Source: Promicromonospora sukumoe | Lineage (GTDB): Bacteria > Actinomycetota > Actinomycetes > Actinomycetales > Cellulomonadaceae | DNA length: 64,000 nt | Assembly (NCBI RefSeq): GCF_014137995.1 | Contig: NZ_JACGWV010000002.1 | Location: forward strand, 124,001-188,000 | Reading direction: 5' to 3' | In this document: piece by piece, positions 16,495 to 25,667 of the stretch | Numbering within the stretch: the stretch's first letter is position 1 | Layout: the number at the start of each line of letters is the position of its first letter | Translations under genes and position numbers: made by a program | The notes under the pieces: model-generated | The model's input: the letters and a program-made list of their open reading frames with translations, nothing else | What the model was told of the DNA's origin: nothing | Databases searched by the model: none

Positions 16495-16510
16495 TGGACT
16501 AGCAAGTCCA
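16495..16510. promoter_or_regulatory. Probable TetR operator between SDR and tetR genes
   Basis: TGGACT-AGCA-AGTCCA is a perfect 6-bp inverted repeat with a 4-bp spacer. It is centred in the short divergent promoter and flanked by TTTT and AAAA, which extends the symmetry. Likely binding site of the adjacent TetR protein. Confidence 0.65.
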
Positions 16511-16535
16511 GAAAATCGCTCGTACCGTCGAGGTC

Positions 16536-17120
16536 GTGAAGCTCACCCCGAAGGGCCAGGCCACGCGGCGGCGCATCGTCGACGGCGCCGCGGAGTACCT
16601 GCGCGGCACCGAGCCGGGCGCCGTCACGCTGGACGACGTGCTGGCGGTCACGCGGACCAGCAAGGGGCAGATGTTCCACTACTTCCCCGGCGGCAAGGAG
16701 GAGCTGCTGCTCGCCGTCGCCCAGGAGGAGGCCGACCGGGTGCTGATCGACCAGGAGCCGCACCTCAGCGACCTGGGCACCTGGGAGGCGTGGACGGCGT
16801 GGCGGGACTCCGTCGTCGCGCGGTACCACGCCCAGGGCCGCAGCTGCCCGCTGGCCGCGCTCATGGACCAGGTCTCCAGCACGCCCGGCGCCGCCGAGGT
16901 GGTCACGGAGCTGCTGCGGCAGTGGCGGGCGCGGATCGAGGCCGGCGTCGTCACCATGCAGGACGCCGGCCGGATCAGCGCCGACCTGGACGCCGCCCGG
17001 GTGGCCTCGGCCTTCGTGGCCGGCATCCAGGGCGGCGTCCAGGTGCTGCGCGCGACGGGCAGCACGGACCAGCTCGAGGCGGTCCTCGACCTGCTGATCG
17101 ACTACCTCCGCAAGGCCTGA
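16536..17120 (+). CDS. TetR/AcrR-family transcriptional regulator
   Basis: A 194-aa regulator with the N-terminal helix-turn-helix region AVTLDDVLAVTRTSKGQMFHYFPGGKEELL split across residues 29-58 and a C-terminal TetR_C-type ligand domain (FVAGIQGGVQVLRATGS). GTG start at 16536. Divergent from an SDR gene, the usual partner arrangement for local repression. Convergent with the sulfatase gene, 9 bp between the stops. Confidence 0.9.
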   Translation: MKLTPKGQATRRRIVDGAAEYLRGTEPGAVTLDDVLAVTRTSKGQMFHYFPGGKEELLLAVAQEEADRVLIDQEPHLSDLGTWEAWTAWRDSVVARYHAQGRSCPLAALMDQVSSTPGAAEVVTELLRQWRARIEAGVVTMQDAGRISADLDAARVASAFVAGIQGGVQVLRATGSTDQLEAVLDLLIDYLRKA

Positions 17121-17129
17121 GCCCAGCCC

Positions 17130-18650
17130 TCAGCGAGCCGCGTACGTCGTCTCGTCCAGCCCCGACTGGGTCGGGTCGTGGTCCACCTCGCCGACGTCGT
17201 ACATCGTGGTCATCCAGTGGTAGAAGTTGTCGCCGCGGTCACGGAGCAGCCGGTAGAGCCGCCCCATCATGCGGCGCCGTACGCCGTCCAGGGCGGGGTC
17301 CGCGTACGCGTTGGTGAGCTCGTCCGGGTCGGTGTGCAGGTCGTAGAGCTCGTTGACGGAGTCCGGGTTGACCACCAGCTTGTACCGGTCCTCCCGCAGC
17401 ATCCGCTGCGGGTAGGGGAAGTGGTGCCCGTGGAACTCGCACACGATGTCCTGCTGCCACTCGACGTCGTCGCCCGCGGCCAGCGGCAGCAGGCTGCGGG
17501 AGTCGACGGCGGGCGCCGGGTCGATCCCGGCCAGCTCCAGGATCGTGGCCGTGCAGTCGAGCAGGCTCACGAACTCGGTGCGCACCTGCCCCGCCGGGCC
17601 GCCCGGGACCCGCAGCAGCCCGGGCGTGCGGTAGATGTCCTCGTACATCGCGGGGCCCTTGTCGTGCAGCCGGTGCGCGCCCGTGAACTCGCCGTGGTCG
17701 CACGTGAAGAACACCGCGGTGTCGTCCACGAGCCCCAGCCGCTCCAGCGCGTCCATGACCCGCCCGATCTGCTGGTCGATGAGCGTCACGTAGCCCCAGT
17801 AGACCGCGATGAGCTTGCGCGTCACCTCGATGGGCATGGTGTCGAACGTCCAGTGCGCGCTGTAGTTCGCCTGGACGGGCGGCTTGCCCTCGAAGGTCTC
17901 CGCGATGGAGGCGGGCAGCTCGACGTCGGCCGGGTCGAACAGGTCGAAGTACTCGTCCGGCACGATGTACGGCAGGTGCGGCCCGAAGAAGCTCAGTTCA
18001 AGGAAGAACGGCCGCTCCCCCGACCGGAAGTCGTCCGCATACCGCTCCAGCAGCTCGATTGTGCGGGTCGCCAGGTAGGCCTCGAACGTGGCCTCGACCG
18101 GCTGGTGCAGCCGGGCCGCGAGCAGGTTGCCCGGCCCGCCGTTGGGCAGCGTGCCGCGCACGCGGTCGCTGATCTCGTACGGCGGCAGGTCGCGTTCGGC
18201 CAGGTAGGCCAGGTAGTCCGGGTTGTCGACCGGGTTGTGCCAGCCGGGCAGGTCCGGCCCGTCGAACCCGAACGACGCCGCGTTCTTCTCCGTGCCGGCG
18301 TGCCACTTGCCCACCAGGCCGGTGTTGTACCCGTGCTCGCGCAGCGCCTCCACGAAGGTGAAGGTGCCCTCGGCCAGATCCTCCTGGTAGCCGACGTTGC
18401 GCTCGTGGTTGGCGAGCACCTGGTGCCGGAACGGCGCCTGGCCCGTGAGCAGGCTCGCGCGCGACGGCGTGCAGATCGCCGTCGGCGTGTACCAACGGTC
18501 GAACCGCGTGCCCGACGCCGCGAGCCCGTCCAGCACCGGCGTCGACGCCAGCGGGTTGCCGTAGGCGCCCAGGGTGTCGGCCCGGTGCTGGTCGGTCATC
18601 AGGAACAGGACGTTCTTCGCCCCCGCTGCGTCACCCACCGGGTCACTCAC
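17130..18650 (-). CDS. Type I sulfatase, cytoplasmic
   Basis: Hydrolyses sulfate esters. The 506-aa protein carries the formylglycine signature C60-T-P-S-R64 followed by ASLLTG, the metal motif MTDQHRADTLGAYGN at the N-terminus, GKWHAG, and a second metal cluster in FFTCDHGEFTGAH. There is no signal peptide, so the substrate must be imported first. GTG start at 18650 overlaps the stop of the substrate-binding protein gene by 8 nt: last gene of a five-gene operon with an ABC importer and a ROK regulator. Activation needs a formylglycine-generating enzyme, not found in this window. Confidence 0.93.
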   Translation of the reverse strand: MSDPVGDAAGAKNVLFLMTDQHRADTLGAYGNPLASTPVLDGLAASGTRFDRWYTPTAICTPSRASLLTGQAPFRHQVLANHERNVGYQEDLAEGTFTFVEALREHGYNTGLVGKWHAGTEKNAASFGFDGPDLPGWHNPVDNPDYLAYLAERDLPPYEISDRVRGTLPNGGPGNLLAARLHQPVEATFEAYLATRTIELLERYADDFRSGERPFFLELSFFGPHLPYIVPDEYFDLFDPADVELPASIAETFEGKPPVQANYSAHWTFDTMPIEVTRKLIAVYWGYVTLIDQQIGRVMDALERLGLVDDTAVFFTCDHGEFTGAHRLHDKGPAMYEDIYRTPGLLRVPGGPAGQVRTEFVSLLDCTATILELAGIDPAPAVDSRSLLPLAAGDDVEWQQDIVCEFHGHHFPYPQRMLREDRYKLVVNPDSVNELYDLHTDPDELTNAYADPALDGVRRRMMGRLYRLLRDRGDNFYHWMTTMYDVGEVDHDPTQSGLDETTYAAR

Positions 18651-19674
18651 CGGCCTTCACGAACTGGTCGCCCAGGTAGAACTCGGACGGGTCGACCGCC
18701 TCGGGGAGCTGGCCGGAGCCCACGAAGTAGTCCTGCATCCCGGTGAGCCAGGTGTCGGTGGTGCCGTCCTGCGTCAGGGTGTCGATCTCGTCGACGGAGA
18801 GGACGTCGACGTTGGCGGCGTCCGCCTCGACGTCGGCCGGGTCGAGGTCGTTGAAGTCGGCGGTGAGCGCGATCGCCTCGTCCATGTTCTCGGTGCGGTA
18901 CGCCATCGCCTCGCGCAGCACCTTCAGCACGGCGTCGACCTTCTCGGGGTCGTCGGCGACGACGTCGACCTTCTCGGGGTCGTCGGCGACGACGTCGTTC
19001 CCGGCCACGAACGCCGTGGGGAACGCGACGGTCTCCTCGAAGTCGCTGTTCTGGGCGAGCTCCACCAGGTCGGGCACCTGCTCCTTGACCGTCGCGAGCG
19101 CCGGGTACCAGAAGCCGGCGGCGTCGACCTGGCCCGAGGACAGCGCGGCGACGATGGCCGGCGGCTCCATGGGCACGAGCTCGACGTCGTCCTTGGTCAT
19201 GCCCGCCTCCTCCAGCGCGAGCGTGAGGATCATGTCGCCCGACGTGCCCTCCGGCACGGCGACCGTCTTGCCGGCCAGGTCCTCGACGGACTCGATGCCG
19301 GGCTGCGCGACCACGCGGTCGGCCCGCCCGAGGGTGTTCAGCGCGACGACCTTGGCCTGCCCGGAGGCGGGCAGCCAGAAGGCGCCGGGGCCGATGTACC
19401 CGAAGTCGAGGTCGCCCGTGCCGAGGGCCTGGATCTGCAGCGGCCCGTTGGTGAACGACGACGTCGTGGCGTCGATGCCGTGCTCCTCCCACAGCCCCTG
19501 GTCCTCGGCGATCGCCAGCAGGCTGGTGCCGTTGAAGTCGGGGATGTAGCCGAAGTTGACCTCGATCGTGCCGTCCTCGCCGCCGGCGCCGCCGCCCGAC
19601 GAGCAGGCGCCGAGCGAGAGCGCGAGGGCGAGGCCGGCCGCGGCAGCGGCGAGGGTTCTCCTGGAAGATCGCAT
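18643..19674 (-). CDS. ABC importer substrate-binding lipoprotein (SsuA/TauA type)
   Basis: A 343-aa lipoprotein with the lipobox LGAC (C24) after a classic signal. The mature part starts INFGYIPD-like (VNFGYIPDFNGTSLLAIAED) and has the NMT1/SsuA pattern, with GDLDFGYIGPGAF and DLAGKTVAVPEGTSGD. Family members bind sulfonates, nitrate, taurine or pyrimidine precursors. A 30-bp exact tandem duplication (18934-18963 and 18964-18993) repeats VVADDPEKVD twice on a surface region. It precedes the sulfatase and follows the ATPase in the same operon, so a sulfated or sulfonated ligand is the likely cargo. Confidence 0.9.
   Translation of the reverse strand: MRSSRRTLAAAAAGLALALSLGACSSGGGAGGEDGTIEVNFGYIPDFNGTSLLAIAEDQGLWEEHGIDATTSSFTNGPLQIQALGTGDLDFGYIGPGAFWLPASGQAKVVALNTLGRADRVVAQPGIESVEDLAGKTVAVPEGTSGDMILTLALEEAGMTKDDVELVPMEPPAIVAALSSGQVDAAGFWYPALATVKEQVPDLVELAQNSDFEETVAFPTAFVAGNDVVADDPEKVDVVADDPEKVDAVLKVLREAMAYRTENMDEAIALTADFNDLDPADVEADAANVDVLSVDEIDTLTQDGTTDTWLTGMQDYFVGSGQLPEAVDPSEFYLGDQFVKAGE
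18934..18993. repeat. Exact 30-bp tandem duplication in substrate-binding protein gene
   Basis: Two back-to-back identical 30-bp units (GTCGACCTTCTCGGGGTCGT first bases). In frame, adding ten residues VVADDPEKVD. Looks like recent replication slippage or an assembly artefact. Confidence 0.9.
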
Positions 19675-19684
19675 GGGGGTGTCC

Positions 19685-20518
19685 TCAGTTCTGTGTCTGG
19701 GTGGAGGTCTGGGTGTCTGTGGTCTGGTGGTACACGGCCCGCCACACCCGGTTGCGCAGCTCCGCGAACTCCGGGCTGAGCCGCACCTCCTCGGTGCGCG
19801 GGTAGGGCAGGTCGACGTCGATCACCTCGTGGATGCGGCCCGGCCGGGCGGCCATGACCACCACGCGGCCGGCGAGGAACACCGCCTCGTCGACGTCGTG
19901 CGTGATGAACAGGACGGTGCGCTTCTCGGTGCTCCAGGTGTCCAGGAGCTGCTCCTGGAGCCGCACGCGCGTCAGGGCGTCGAGCGCCCCGAAGGGCTCG
20001 TCCATCAGCAGGATCGACGGGTTGACGGCGTAGGCGCGGGCGATGGCGCACCGCTGCTTCATGCCGCCGGACAGCGTCTTGGGCAGGGCGTCCGCGAACT
20101 GCTCCAGGCCCACCAGGCGCACGTAGTGCTCGGCGCGCTCGCGCCGCTCGGCGGCGGGCAGGCCCGCGACCTTGAGCCCGAACTCGACGTTCTTGCGCAC
20201 GGTCAGCCACGGGAACAGCGCGTACTGCTGGAAGATGACGCCGCGCTCGGGGCCGGGCCCGGTCACGCCGGCGCCGTCGACCAGCACCTGGCCCGACGTC
20301 GGCGCCTCCAGCCCGGCGACGATGTTCATCAGGGTGGACTTGCCGCAGCCGGACGGGCCGACGACGGTCACGAACTCGTTGTCGGCGACGTCGAGGTTCA
20401 CGCCGTCGAGGGCGACGAACTCCTCGTCCTTGAGGGCGAAGGTCTTGCGGGTGTCCCGCACGGAGATCTTGGCGGCGCCCGTCGTCGTGCGCGGGGCGTC
20501 CTGCGTGCTGGTGGTCAT
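19685..20518 (-). CDS. ABC transporter ATP-binding protein (SsuB/TauB type)
   Basis: A 277-aa ATPase with Walker [20 protein letters not shown]-loop [12 protein letters not shown], signature [15 protein letters not shown], Walker [15 protein letters not shown] and the H-loop FITHDVDEA. The short sulfonate/nitrate-type ATPase drives import with the neighbouring permease and binding protein. ATG at 20518 overlaps the permease stop by 4 nt (ATGA). A Thr/Gln-rich tail ends the protein. Confidence 0.95.
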   Translation of the reverse strand: MTTSTQDAPRTTTGAAKISVRDTRKTFALKDEEFVALDGVNLDVADNEFVTVVGPSGCGKSTLMNIVAGLEAPTSGQVLVDGAGVTGPGPERGVIFQQYALFPWLTVRKNVEFGLKVAGLPAAERRERAEHYVRLVGLEQFADALPKTLSGGMKQRCAIARAYAVNPSILLMDEPFGALDALTRVRLQEQLLDTWSTEKRTVLFITHDVDEAVFLAGRVVVMAARPGRIHEVIDVDLPYPRTEEVRLSPEFAELRNRVWRAVYHQTTDTQTSTQTQN

Positions 20519-21327
20519 CGTCGCTCCTGCCATCCGGTCAGCCGGGTCTCCGCGAGCAGCAGCAGCCGGTCCATCACCAGGCCGAGCACGCCGATCGCGA
20601 CGATGGAGACGAAGATCGTCGCGAGGTCGTAGTAGGTCTGGGCCTGCTGCATGCGGAACCCGAGGCCCGCCTGCGCGGCGAGCAGCTCCGCGGCCACGAG
20701 GGTGGCCCATGCGGAGCCGAGGCCCACGCGCATGCCGACGAGGATGAACGGCGAGGACGCCGGCACCACGACGCGCAGGAAGATCGTGCCGTCCTTGGCC
20801 CCGAGCACGCGGGCCGCGTTGATGAGCGTCCGGTCCACGCTGACGACGCCCTGGTACGTGGAGATCACGCAGGCCAGGAACGCGGCGAGGAAGATGACGA
20901 ACACCTTGGGCAACTCGCCGATGCCCATCAGCACCAGCACGAGCGGCAGCAGGGCCAGCGGCGGGATGGTGCGGAAGAACTGGATCCACGGCTCGAACAG
21001 GCCGCGGGCCGGTACGTACCAGCCCATCAGGAAGCCGACCGGGACGGCCGCGGCCGAGCCGAGCAGGAACCCGGCCAGCACCCGGCCGAGGCTGGCGAGC
21101 AGGTCCTCGCCCAGGGTGCCGCTGACCGTCAGGTCCACGGCCTTGGCGAGCACCTCGGGCGGCGTCGGGAGCTGGAGGCCGCTGAGGGCCAGCACCCACC
21201 AGATGCCGATGCCCGCCACGATCGAGACGGCGTTCAGGGTCAGCAGCGTGGTGCGTCTGCCCGCCCGGCGGCGGGGCGGTGACCCGTTACGCGCTGGGGT
21301 CGGGGTCGACACGGTCGACGTGGTCAC
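20515..21327 (-). CDS. ABC transporter permease (SsuC/TauC type)
   Basis: A 270-aa inner-membrane permease with about six transmembrane segments and the EAA-type cytoplasmic loop [20 protein letters not shown] followed by [19 protein letters not shown]. The GTG start at 21327 overlaps the stop of the ROK regulator gene (GTGA), so translation is coupled. It works with the ATPase and lipoprotein encoded downstream. Confidence 0.93.
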   Translation of the reverse strand: MTTSTVSTPTPARNGSPPRRRAGRRTTLLTLNAVSIVAGIGIWWVLALSGLQLPTPPEVLAKAVDLTVSGTLGEDLLASLGRVLAGFLLGSAAAVPVGFLMGWYVPARGLFEPWIQFFRTIPPLALLPLVLVLMGIGELPKVFVIFLAAFLACVISTYQGVVSVDRTLINAARVLGAKDGTIFLRVVVPASSPFILVGMRVGLGSAWATLVAAELLAAQAGLGFRMQQAQTYYDLATIFVSIVAIGVLGLVMDRLLLLAETRLTGWQERR

Positions 21328-22604
21328 AGGGCTCTCCTCAGGCGTGCGTGCAGTGCGGGCATCGGGGTGCGCAGGGTTCCGCGCAGGTCGGCGTCGCCGT
21401 CGGCGGCCTCGGGCTGGGGGTAGCCGGCCAGCAGCGGGGACAGGTGGAAGGCGGCGGCGAGCGCGCCGAGCGCGCCGTCGGTGTCGCGCAGGCGGCCGGC
21501 GCGCACGACGAGCGGCTCGTCGGTGGGCAGCGGGTGCAGCTCGTAGCGCAGCGTGGCGGCCGCCTGCTCGACGATCACGGGGGCGACGTGCACGATCTCG
21601 CCGCCGATCACGATCTCGTCGGGGTCCAGGGTCAGCGCCGCGGTGCTGAGCACCCGGCCCACGGCCGCGCCGACGTCGCGCAGCACCGCCTCGACCACGG
21701 GGTCGCTGGTGGCGACGACGGCGGCGAGGTCATCGAGCGTGGTGACCTCGACGCCCCGGGCGCGGCAGGCCGCGAGCACGGCCGGCGCGGAGGCGACGGT
21801 CTCCAGGCAGCCGCGCTTGCCGCAGCGGCACCGGCTCCCGGCCGGGTCGACGTTGATGTGGCCCAGCTCGCCCGCGAACCCGTGCGCCCCGGTGCCGATC
21901 CGCCCGCAGACGACGAGGCCGCCGCCCACGCCGTCCGACAGCCGCACGTACAGGAGGTCGGTCGCGCCCTCGGGCTGGGAGACCGCCTCCGCGAGCGCCG
22001 CGAGGCGCGTGTTGTTGTCGACGACGACGGGCGCGCCGAACCGCTCGGCGAACGCGCCGTGCACGTCGTGCGGGGCGGAGCGGCGGGCCCACGAGACCTG
22101 CTTGCTGTCGACGCGCCACCCGCCGTAGGGGCCGACGACGCCGATGCCGACAGCCTGGAGCTCGCCGAAGTGCAGGCCGTGCTCGCGGGCGAGCCGGTCC
22201 ACCAGCCGGAAGGCGAGGTCGAGGCGGCGGGGCCACGGGGTGTCGTCGTCGTAGTGCTCGACGCCGGAGGCGACGGTCTCGCGGGCGGCGTCGGCGACGG
22301 CGGCCCGGACGCGGCGGTGCCCGAAGTCGACGCCCAGGTACTGGCCGGAGCCGGGGTCGAGCGCGAGGCGCTCGGCGGGCCGGCCGCTGCCGCGGCGGGT
22401 GGCGGCGTCGGTGTCGACCACGACGACGGCGCCGCGGCGCAGCAGCTCGGCCGTGGTCTCGGACAGGGTGGTGCGGGACAGGCCCACGCGGCGGGCGAGC
22501 TCGGCGCGGCTCAGGGGGCCGTCGCGGAGCGCGGCCAGCACACGGCTCTCGTGGGCGCGGCGTGCGGCGCTGCCAGTTGTCGTCGTCGACATGCTCGTGA
22601 CCAT
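21324..22604 (-). CDS. ROK-family transcriptional regulator
   Basis: A 426-aa ROK repressor. The N-terminal winged helix (about 15-65) includes [20 protein letters not shown], and the sugar-kinase-like domain follows, with [20 protein letters not shown]. The zinc cluster residues C259, C261 and C266 and the sugar-contact E246 and H249 are present. ROK regulators respond to sugars or sugar phosphates. It is the first gene of the operon and precedes an importer and a sulfatase. A box just upstream of its ATG recurs in front of the neighbouring GH43 gene, so it probably controls both and itself. An in-frame ATG at 22592 is an alternative start. Confidence 0.92.
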   Translation of the reverse strand: MVTSMSTTTTGSAARRAHESRVLAALRDGPLSRAELARRVGLSRTTLSETTAELLRRGAVVVVDTDAATRRGSGRPAERLALDPGSGQYLGVDFGHRRVRAAVADAARETVASGVEHYDDDTPWPRRLDLAFRLVDRLAREHGLHFGELQAVGIGVVGPYGGWRVDSKQVSWARRSAPHDVHGAFAERFGAPVVVDNNTRLAALAEAVSQPEGATDLLYVRLSDGVGGGLVVCGRIGTGAHGFAGELGHINVDPAGSRCRCGKRGCLETVASAPAVLAACRARGVEVTTLDDLAAVVATSDPVVEAVLRDVGAAVGRVLSTAALTLDPDEIVIGGEIVHVAPVIVEQAAATLRYELHPLPTDEPLVVRAGRLRDTDGALGALAAAFHLSPLLAGYPQPEAADGDADLRGTLRTPMPALHARLRRAL

Positions 22605-22612
22605 AAGGACCC

Positions 22613-22660
22613 CCGAATTTTTCCGTCAACGACCCGGCAGAAAACACGACCAATTCCGTC
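22613..22660 (-). promoter_or_regulatory. ROK box, copy at the ROK operon
   Basis: CCGTCAACGACCCGGCAGAAAA at 22623-22644 matches CCGGCAAGTACCCGACAGAAAA at 25331-25352 in 18 of 22 positions with no gap; flanking TTTT and AATTC words are conserved too. Both copies end about 20 bp upstream of a start codon. On the coding strand the core reads TTTTCTGYCGGGT. Probable operator of the ROK protein. Confidence 0.65.
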
Positions 22661-22687
22661 GGATTCAACCAGAACTCTCGCTCGACG

Positions 22688-22781
22688 CTGGTCGAGCTTG
22701 TCGAGACCCCCGTCCGCCGGTCGAGACACCCATCCGCTGGTCGAGCTTGTCGAGACCCGGGTCTCGACAAGCTCGACCGGC
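22688..22781. repeat. GGTCGAG-family repeat, tandem plus hairpin
   Basis: One direct unit at 22688-22708, a half unit near 22719-22729, then a hairpin at 22736-22781 built from GGTCGAGCTTGTCGAGACC and its inverted copy around CG. It follows the GH43 stop (22791) on the minus strand and could end that transcript ahead of the ROK promoter. Confidence 0.85.
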
Positions 22782-22790
22782 GATGATGAG

Positions 22791-25310
22791 TCAGGGGAGG
22801 GCGTACGTGCGGACGTAGTCGAACGTGGCCGTCGCGCCCGCCGTGTTCATCGCGACCAGGCCGGTGCGCAGGGGCTGGTCGTCGGGCAGGGTCCAGACGC
22901 CGCCCCACCGCCACGTCTCGCCGTCGGTGCTGGACGCCATGCGCACCTCGTACTCCGCGTTCGCCGCGTCCCGGTGCACGGCGAGCCGCAGCCACGTGGT
23001 CTCCCCCGGCGCCGGGCCGAACATCGGGGCGCTGTACGCGGCCGACGGCGGGGTGCTGGTCGTCCGGGCCGCCTCCTTGGTGAACTCCACCGTCTGCGCA
23101 GCGCTGCCGGGCTTGCGCAGCAGGCCGAGCTGGGAGTGCACCAGCTTCACGAACTGATCGTCGTCCGCGTAGAGCACGAGCCCGGCCTGCCGGTTCACGC
23201 CCACGCCGTCGAGAGTCAGCTTCGTCTCGACCAGGTAGTCGCCGGTGGGGGCGTCGCGGGTCAGCACCGAGGCGGTGTTGGTGCCCTGGTACAGCTCCGC
23301 GTTCTGGGTGGGCCAGGTCAGTGCGCCGTCGTCCAGGCGGACGCCGGCAGCGGGGCCGCGCACCCAGGTCCAGCCGGTGTTGGCTGCGCCGGTGGTTTCC
23401 GCGCCGGCGCCGTCCGCGCCGGTCCTGGCCGCGCCGGTGCCGGGCACGACGTCGCCGTCGAACTCGTCCGAGTGCTCCGGCAGCAGCGCGCCCGGCTGCG
23501 GGTCGGGCACGCGCTCGGTCACGGGACGCGCGGCGGGCACGAGGCTCACGTTGTCGGCGGCGGCCGCGCCCCGCGCGGTGACGCCCACCGGCACGCGGCC
23601 GGCGGCCCCGCGCACCGTGAGGCCGACGCTGCCGAGCGGCTCCTTGAGGTTGTCGGCCGACACGGTGGCCGTGTACGCGCCCGAGCGCGCCTCCCGGTCG
23701 AGGGTCACGACGTTCCAGTCCCCGTACGGGAAGTTGTCCGGCAGCGGCGTCGCCGCCCGCTGCGCCCTGGGCCCGCGACCCGTCTCCAGACGCAGCTCGC
23801 CGGCGGCCCGGTCCACCCAGGCGGTCACGCGCCCGGCGCCCGTGCCGAGCGCGAGTCCCGCGGCGCCGTCGTCGTCCGCGACGCGCAGGTCAGCCTGGGC
23901 GCGCAGGTCACCGCCAGCGCGGTCCCGGCTGGTCAGGGTCGCCCCGTCGAGGGCGGCGTACGGCCCGGTGTCCGGTTCCTGCCCGACGACGACGTCGCCG
24001 CCGGCCCGCCAGCCGGCCAGGGAGCCGTCCGCGAAGGTGCTGCTCACGGGGCCGCTCGTCACCGGCGCCCGCTGCGGGCCCGACGACGGTCCGGCGCCCG
24101 CGTTGACGACCGGCCAGCCGTCGATCCAGTCGAGGCGGTCGATCATCAACGGACGCTTGGACAGGTTCAGCACGCCGTTGCGGGTGTCCACGGGCGGGAA
24201 GTCGGGGTCCGCCTCCGGGATCGCGTGGTATGCCATCCAGTCCTGACCCGCCAGATCGGTGATCAGCGAGTGGTGCCCCGGTCCGGCGTAACCGTCGCCG
24301 TTCGACGTCAGCACGTAGCCGCCCTTGCTCGACTCGGCCATGAGGTCGGTGCCGTCGTCGTCCACGAAGGGGCCGACCGGGCTGTCGCTGCGCCCCACCT
24401 TGACGGTGTAGCCGCTGAACGCGCCCTCGCAGCAGCCCGCGTCGGAGTACATCAGGTAGTAGAGGTCGTCGTGCCGCACCACGTACGCGCCCTCGGCACG
24501 CCGCCCCTGTGCCACCTGGGTCACGGGTCCGGTGAGCTCGCCCGCGCCGGGCGTCAGCTCCGAGACGCAGAGCACGTCGTAGCTGCCCCAGTACAGGTAG
24601 AGGGTGCCGTCGTCGTCGGTGAAGAGCGCCTGGTCGATGTTGCCGGTGGGGCAGCCGTCGATCGGCGCCGACGGCACCAGCAGTTCGTCGCCGTGGGTCC
24701 ACGGGCCGGTCGGCGTCGGCGCGGTGGCCACGGCGAGGCCGCCCGTGGAGAGCCCGTAGGTGAGCAGGTACTCGCCGTCGACGTAGCGGATGTCGGGCGC
24801 CCAGGCACGCGAGTTGTCGCGCCACGTGGCGGGGACGTCGTCGGACTGGATCACCTCGCCCGCGTACTCCCAGGTCACGAGGTCCGTGGAGCGCAGGATC
24901 GGCAGGATGCGCTCCCCCGGCTCGCCCTGGCTGTTGAACACCGGGTTCTGCGTGCCGTACGCGTACCAGGCGCCGTCCTTGCCGCGGATGACGGCGGGGT
25001 CGGGAAAGGTGTCGGTCACCCCGGCGGAGACGGGGTTGGTGTAGGTGGCGGGCGTGGCGTCGGACGGCAGCCCGGCCGACGTCGGCGGTACGGCAGCAGT
25101 CGGCCGTGCGACGGACGTCGCGACGTCGGCGGCGTCGGACGTCGCGACTGCGACACCGGCGGCGGCGTCAGCGACGGTGCCGACGTCGGCGTCGGCAACC
25201 GCCGGCACGACAGGGCCGAGGCCCCCGGCCAGCACGGCCGCGGCGCACGCCGCGACCCAGGCGGTGCGGACAGGTCTCCGTTGATCTGATCCAAGGCGCA
25301 TGCCGCCCAT
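22791..25310 (-). CDS. Secreted glycoside hydrolase family 43 protein
   Basis: An 839-aa exported enzyme, probably an arabinanase, arabinofuranosidase or xylosidase. Signal peptide at about 1-41 (ending VPAVADA). The five-bladed GH43 core has the three acids in order: base D104 in TFPDPAVI, helper D226 in GNIDQALF, and acid E273 in RRAEGAYV, with the usual AWAPDIRYVDGEYLLTYG. A middle jelly-roll-like region (about 460-610) and a C-terminal laminin-G/DUF1349-type domain (QAGLVLYADDDQFVKLVHSQ) follow; both could bind carbohydrate. Start at 25310 or 25301. Its promoter shares a box with the ROK operon. Confidence 0.9.
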   Translation of the reverse strand: MGGMRLGSDQRRPVRTAWVAACAAAVLAGGLGPVVPAVADADVGTVADAAAGVAVATSDAADVATSVARPTAAVPPTSAGLPSDATPATYTNPVSAGVTDTFPDPAVIRGKDGAWYAYGTQNPVFNSQGEPGERILPILRSTDLVTWEYAGEVIQSDDVPATWRDNSRAWAPDIRYVDGEYLLTYGLSTGGLAVATAPTPTGPWTHGDELLVPSAPIDGCPTGNIDQALFTDDDGTLYLYWGSYDVLCVSELTPGAGELTGPVTQVAQGRRAEGAYVVRHDDLYYLMYSDAGCCEGAFSGYTVKVGRSDSPVGPFVDDDGTDLMAESSKGGYVLTSNGDGYAGPGHHSLITDLAGQDWMAYHAIPEADPDFPPVDTRNGVLNLSKRPLMIDRLDWIDGWPVVNAGAGPSSGPQRAPVTSGPVSSTFADGSLAGWRAGGDVVVGQEPDTGPYAALDGATLTSRDRAGGDLRAQADLRVADDDGAAGLALGTGAGRVTAWVDRAAGELRLETGRGPRAQRAATPLPDNFPYGDWNVVTLDREARSGAYTATVSADNLKEPLGSVGLTVRGAAGRVPVGVTARGAAAADNVSLVPAARPVTERVPDPQPGALLPEHSDEFDGDVVPGTGAARTGADGAGAETTGAANTGWTWVRGPAAGVRLDDGALTWPTQNAELYQGTNTASVLTRDAPTGDYLVETKLTLDGVGVNRQAGLVLYADDDQFVKLVHSQLGLLRKPGSAAQTVEFTKEAARTTSTPPSAAYSAPMFGPAPGETTWLRLAVHRDAANAEYEVRMASSTDGETWRWGGVWTLPDDQPLRTGLVAMNTAGATATFDYVRTYALP

Positions 25311-25317
25311 CGAACGG

Positions 25318-25370
25318 TGCCCGATTTTCTCCGGCAAGTACCCGACAGAAAAAGTAGGGAATTCTGCCGA
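25318..25370 (-). promoter_or_regulatory. ROK box, copy at the GH43 gene
   Basis: CCGGCAAGTACCCGACAGAAAA at 25331-25352 is the partner of the box in front of the ROK gene, and the similarity runs for about 50 bp including TTTTCTGTCGGGT and GAATTC on the coding strand. Position relative to the start codon is almost the same as at the ROK gene. This links the secreted GH43 to the sulfatase/importer operon. Confidence 0.65.
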
Positions 25371-25667
25371 CTCCCGGCACTTCACCCCGACCACGGACTC
25401 CGGCCGCCTCGCACAACCACTGACTCCAGCCGCCGCCTCGGCTGCTGACTTCGGTTCAGCAGGCTCCAGACGGCCGCATCCGCCCGCCAAACGGTCGCCC
25501 CCAGCCTGCTGAACCAACCTCAGTCCAGCGGCCCCGCCCATACCGCCGACGCCGCCGACACCACCACCAACGCCGCCGCCGTCGGCCCGCCCCTGACGCC
25601 GCCGACGTCCACACCACCGCCACCCGGCCGCAGGCCGCCGTCAGCCCCGCCCCGCCCCCGCAGCACA

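Noticed and set aside
21279..25289. A 1336-codon open frame antisense to the ROK and GH43 genes
   Set aside because: It is a by-product of high GC at third positions of the real genes; no domains, and it crosses a promoter and a repeat.
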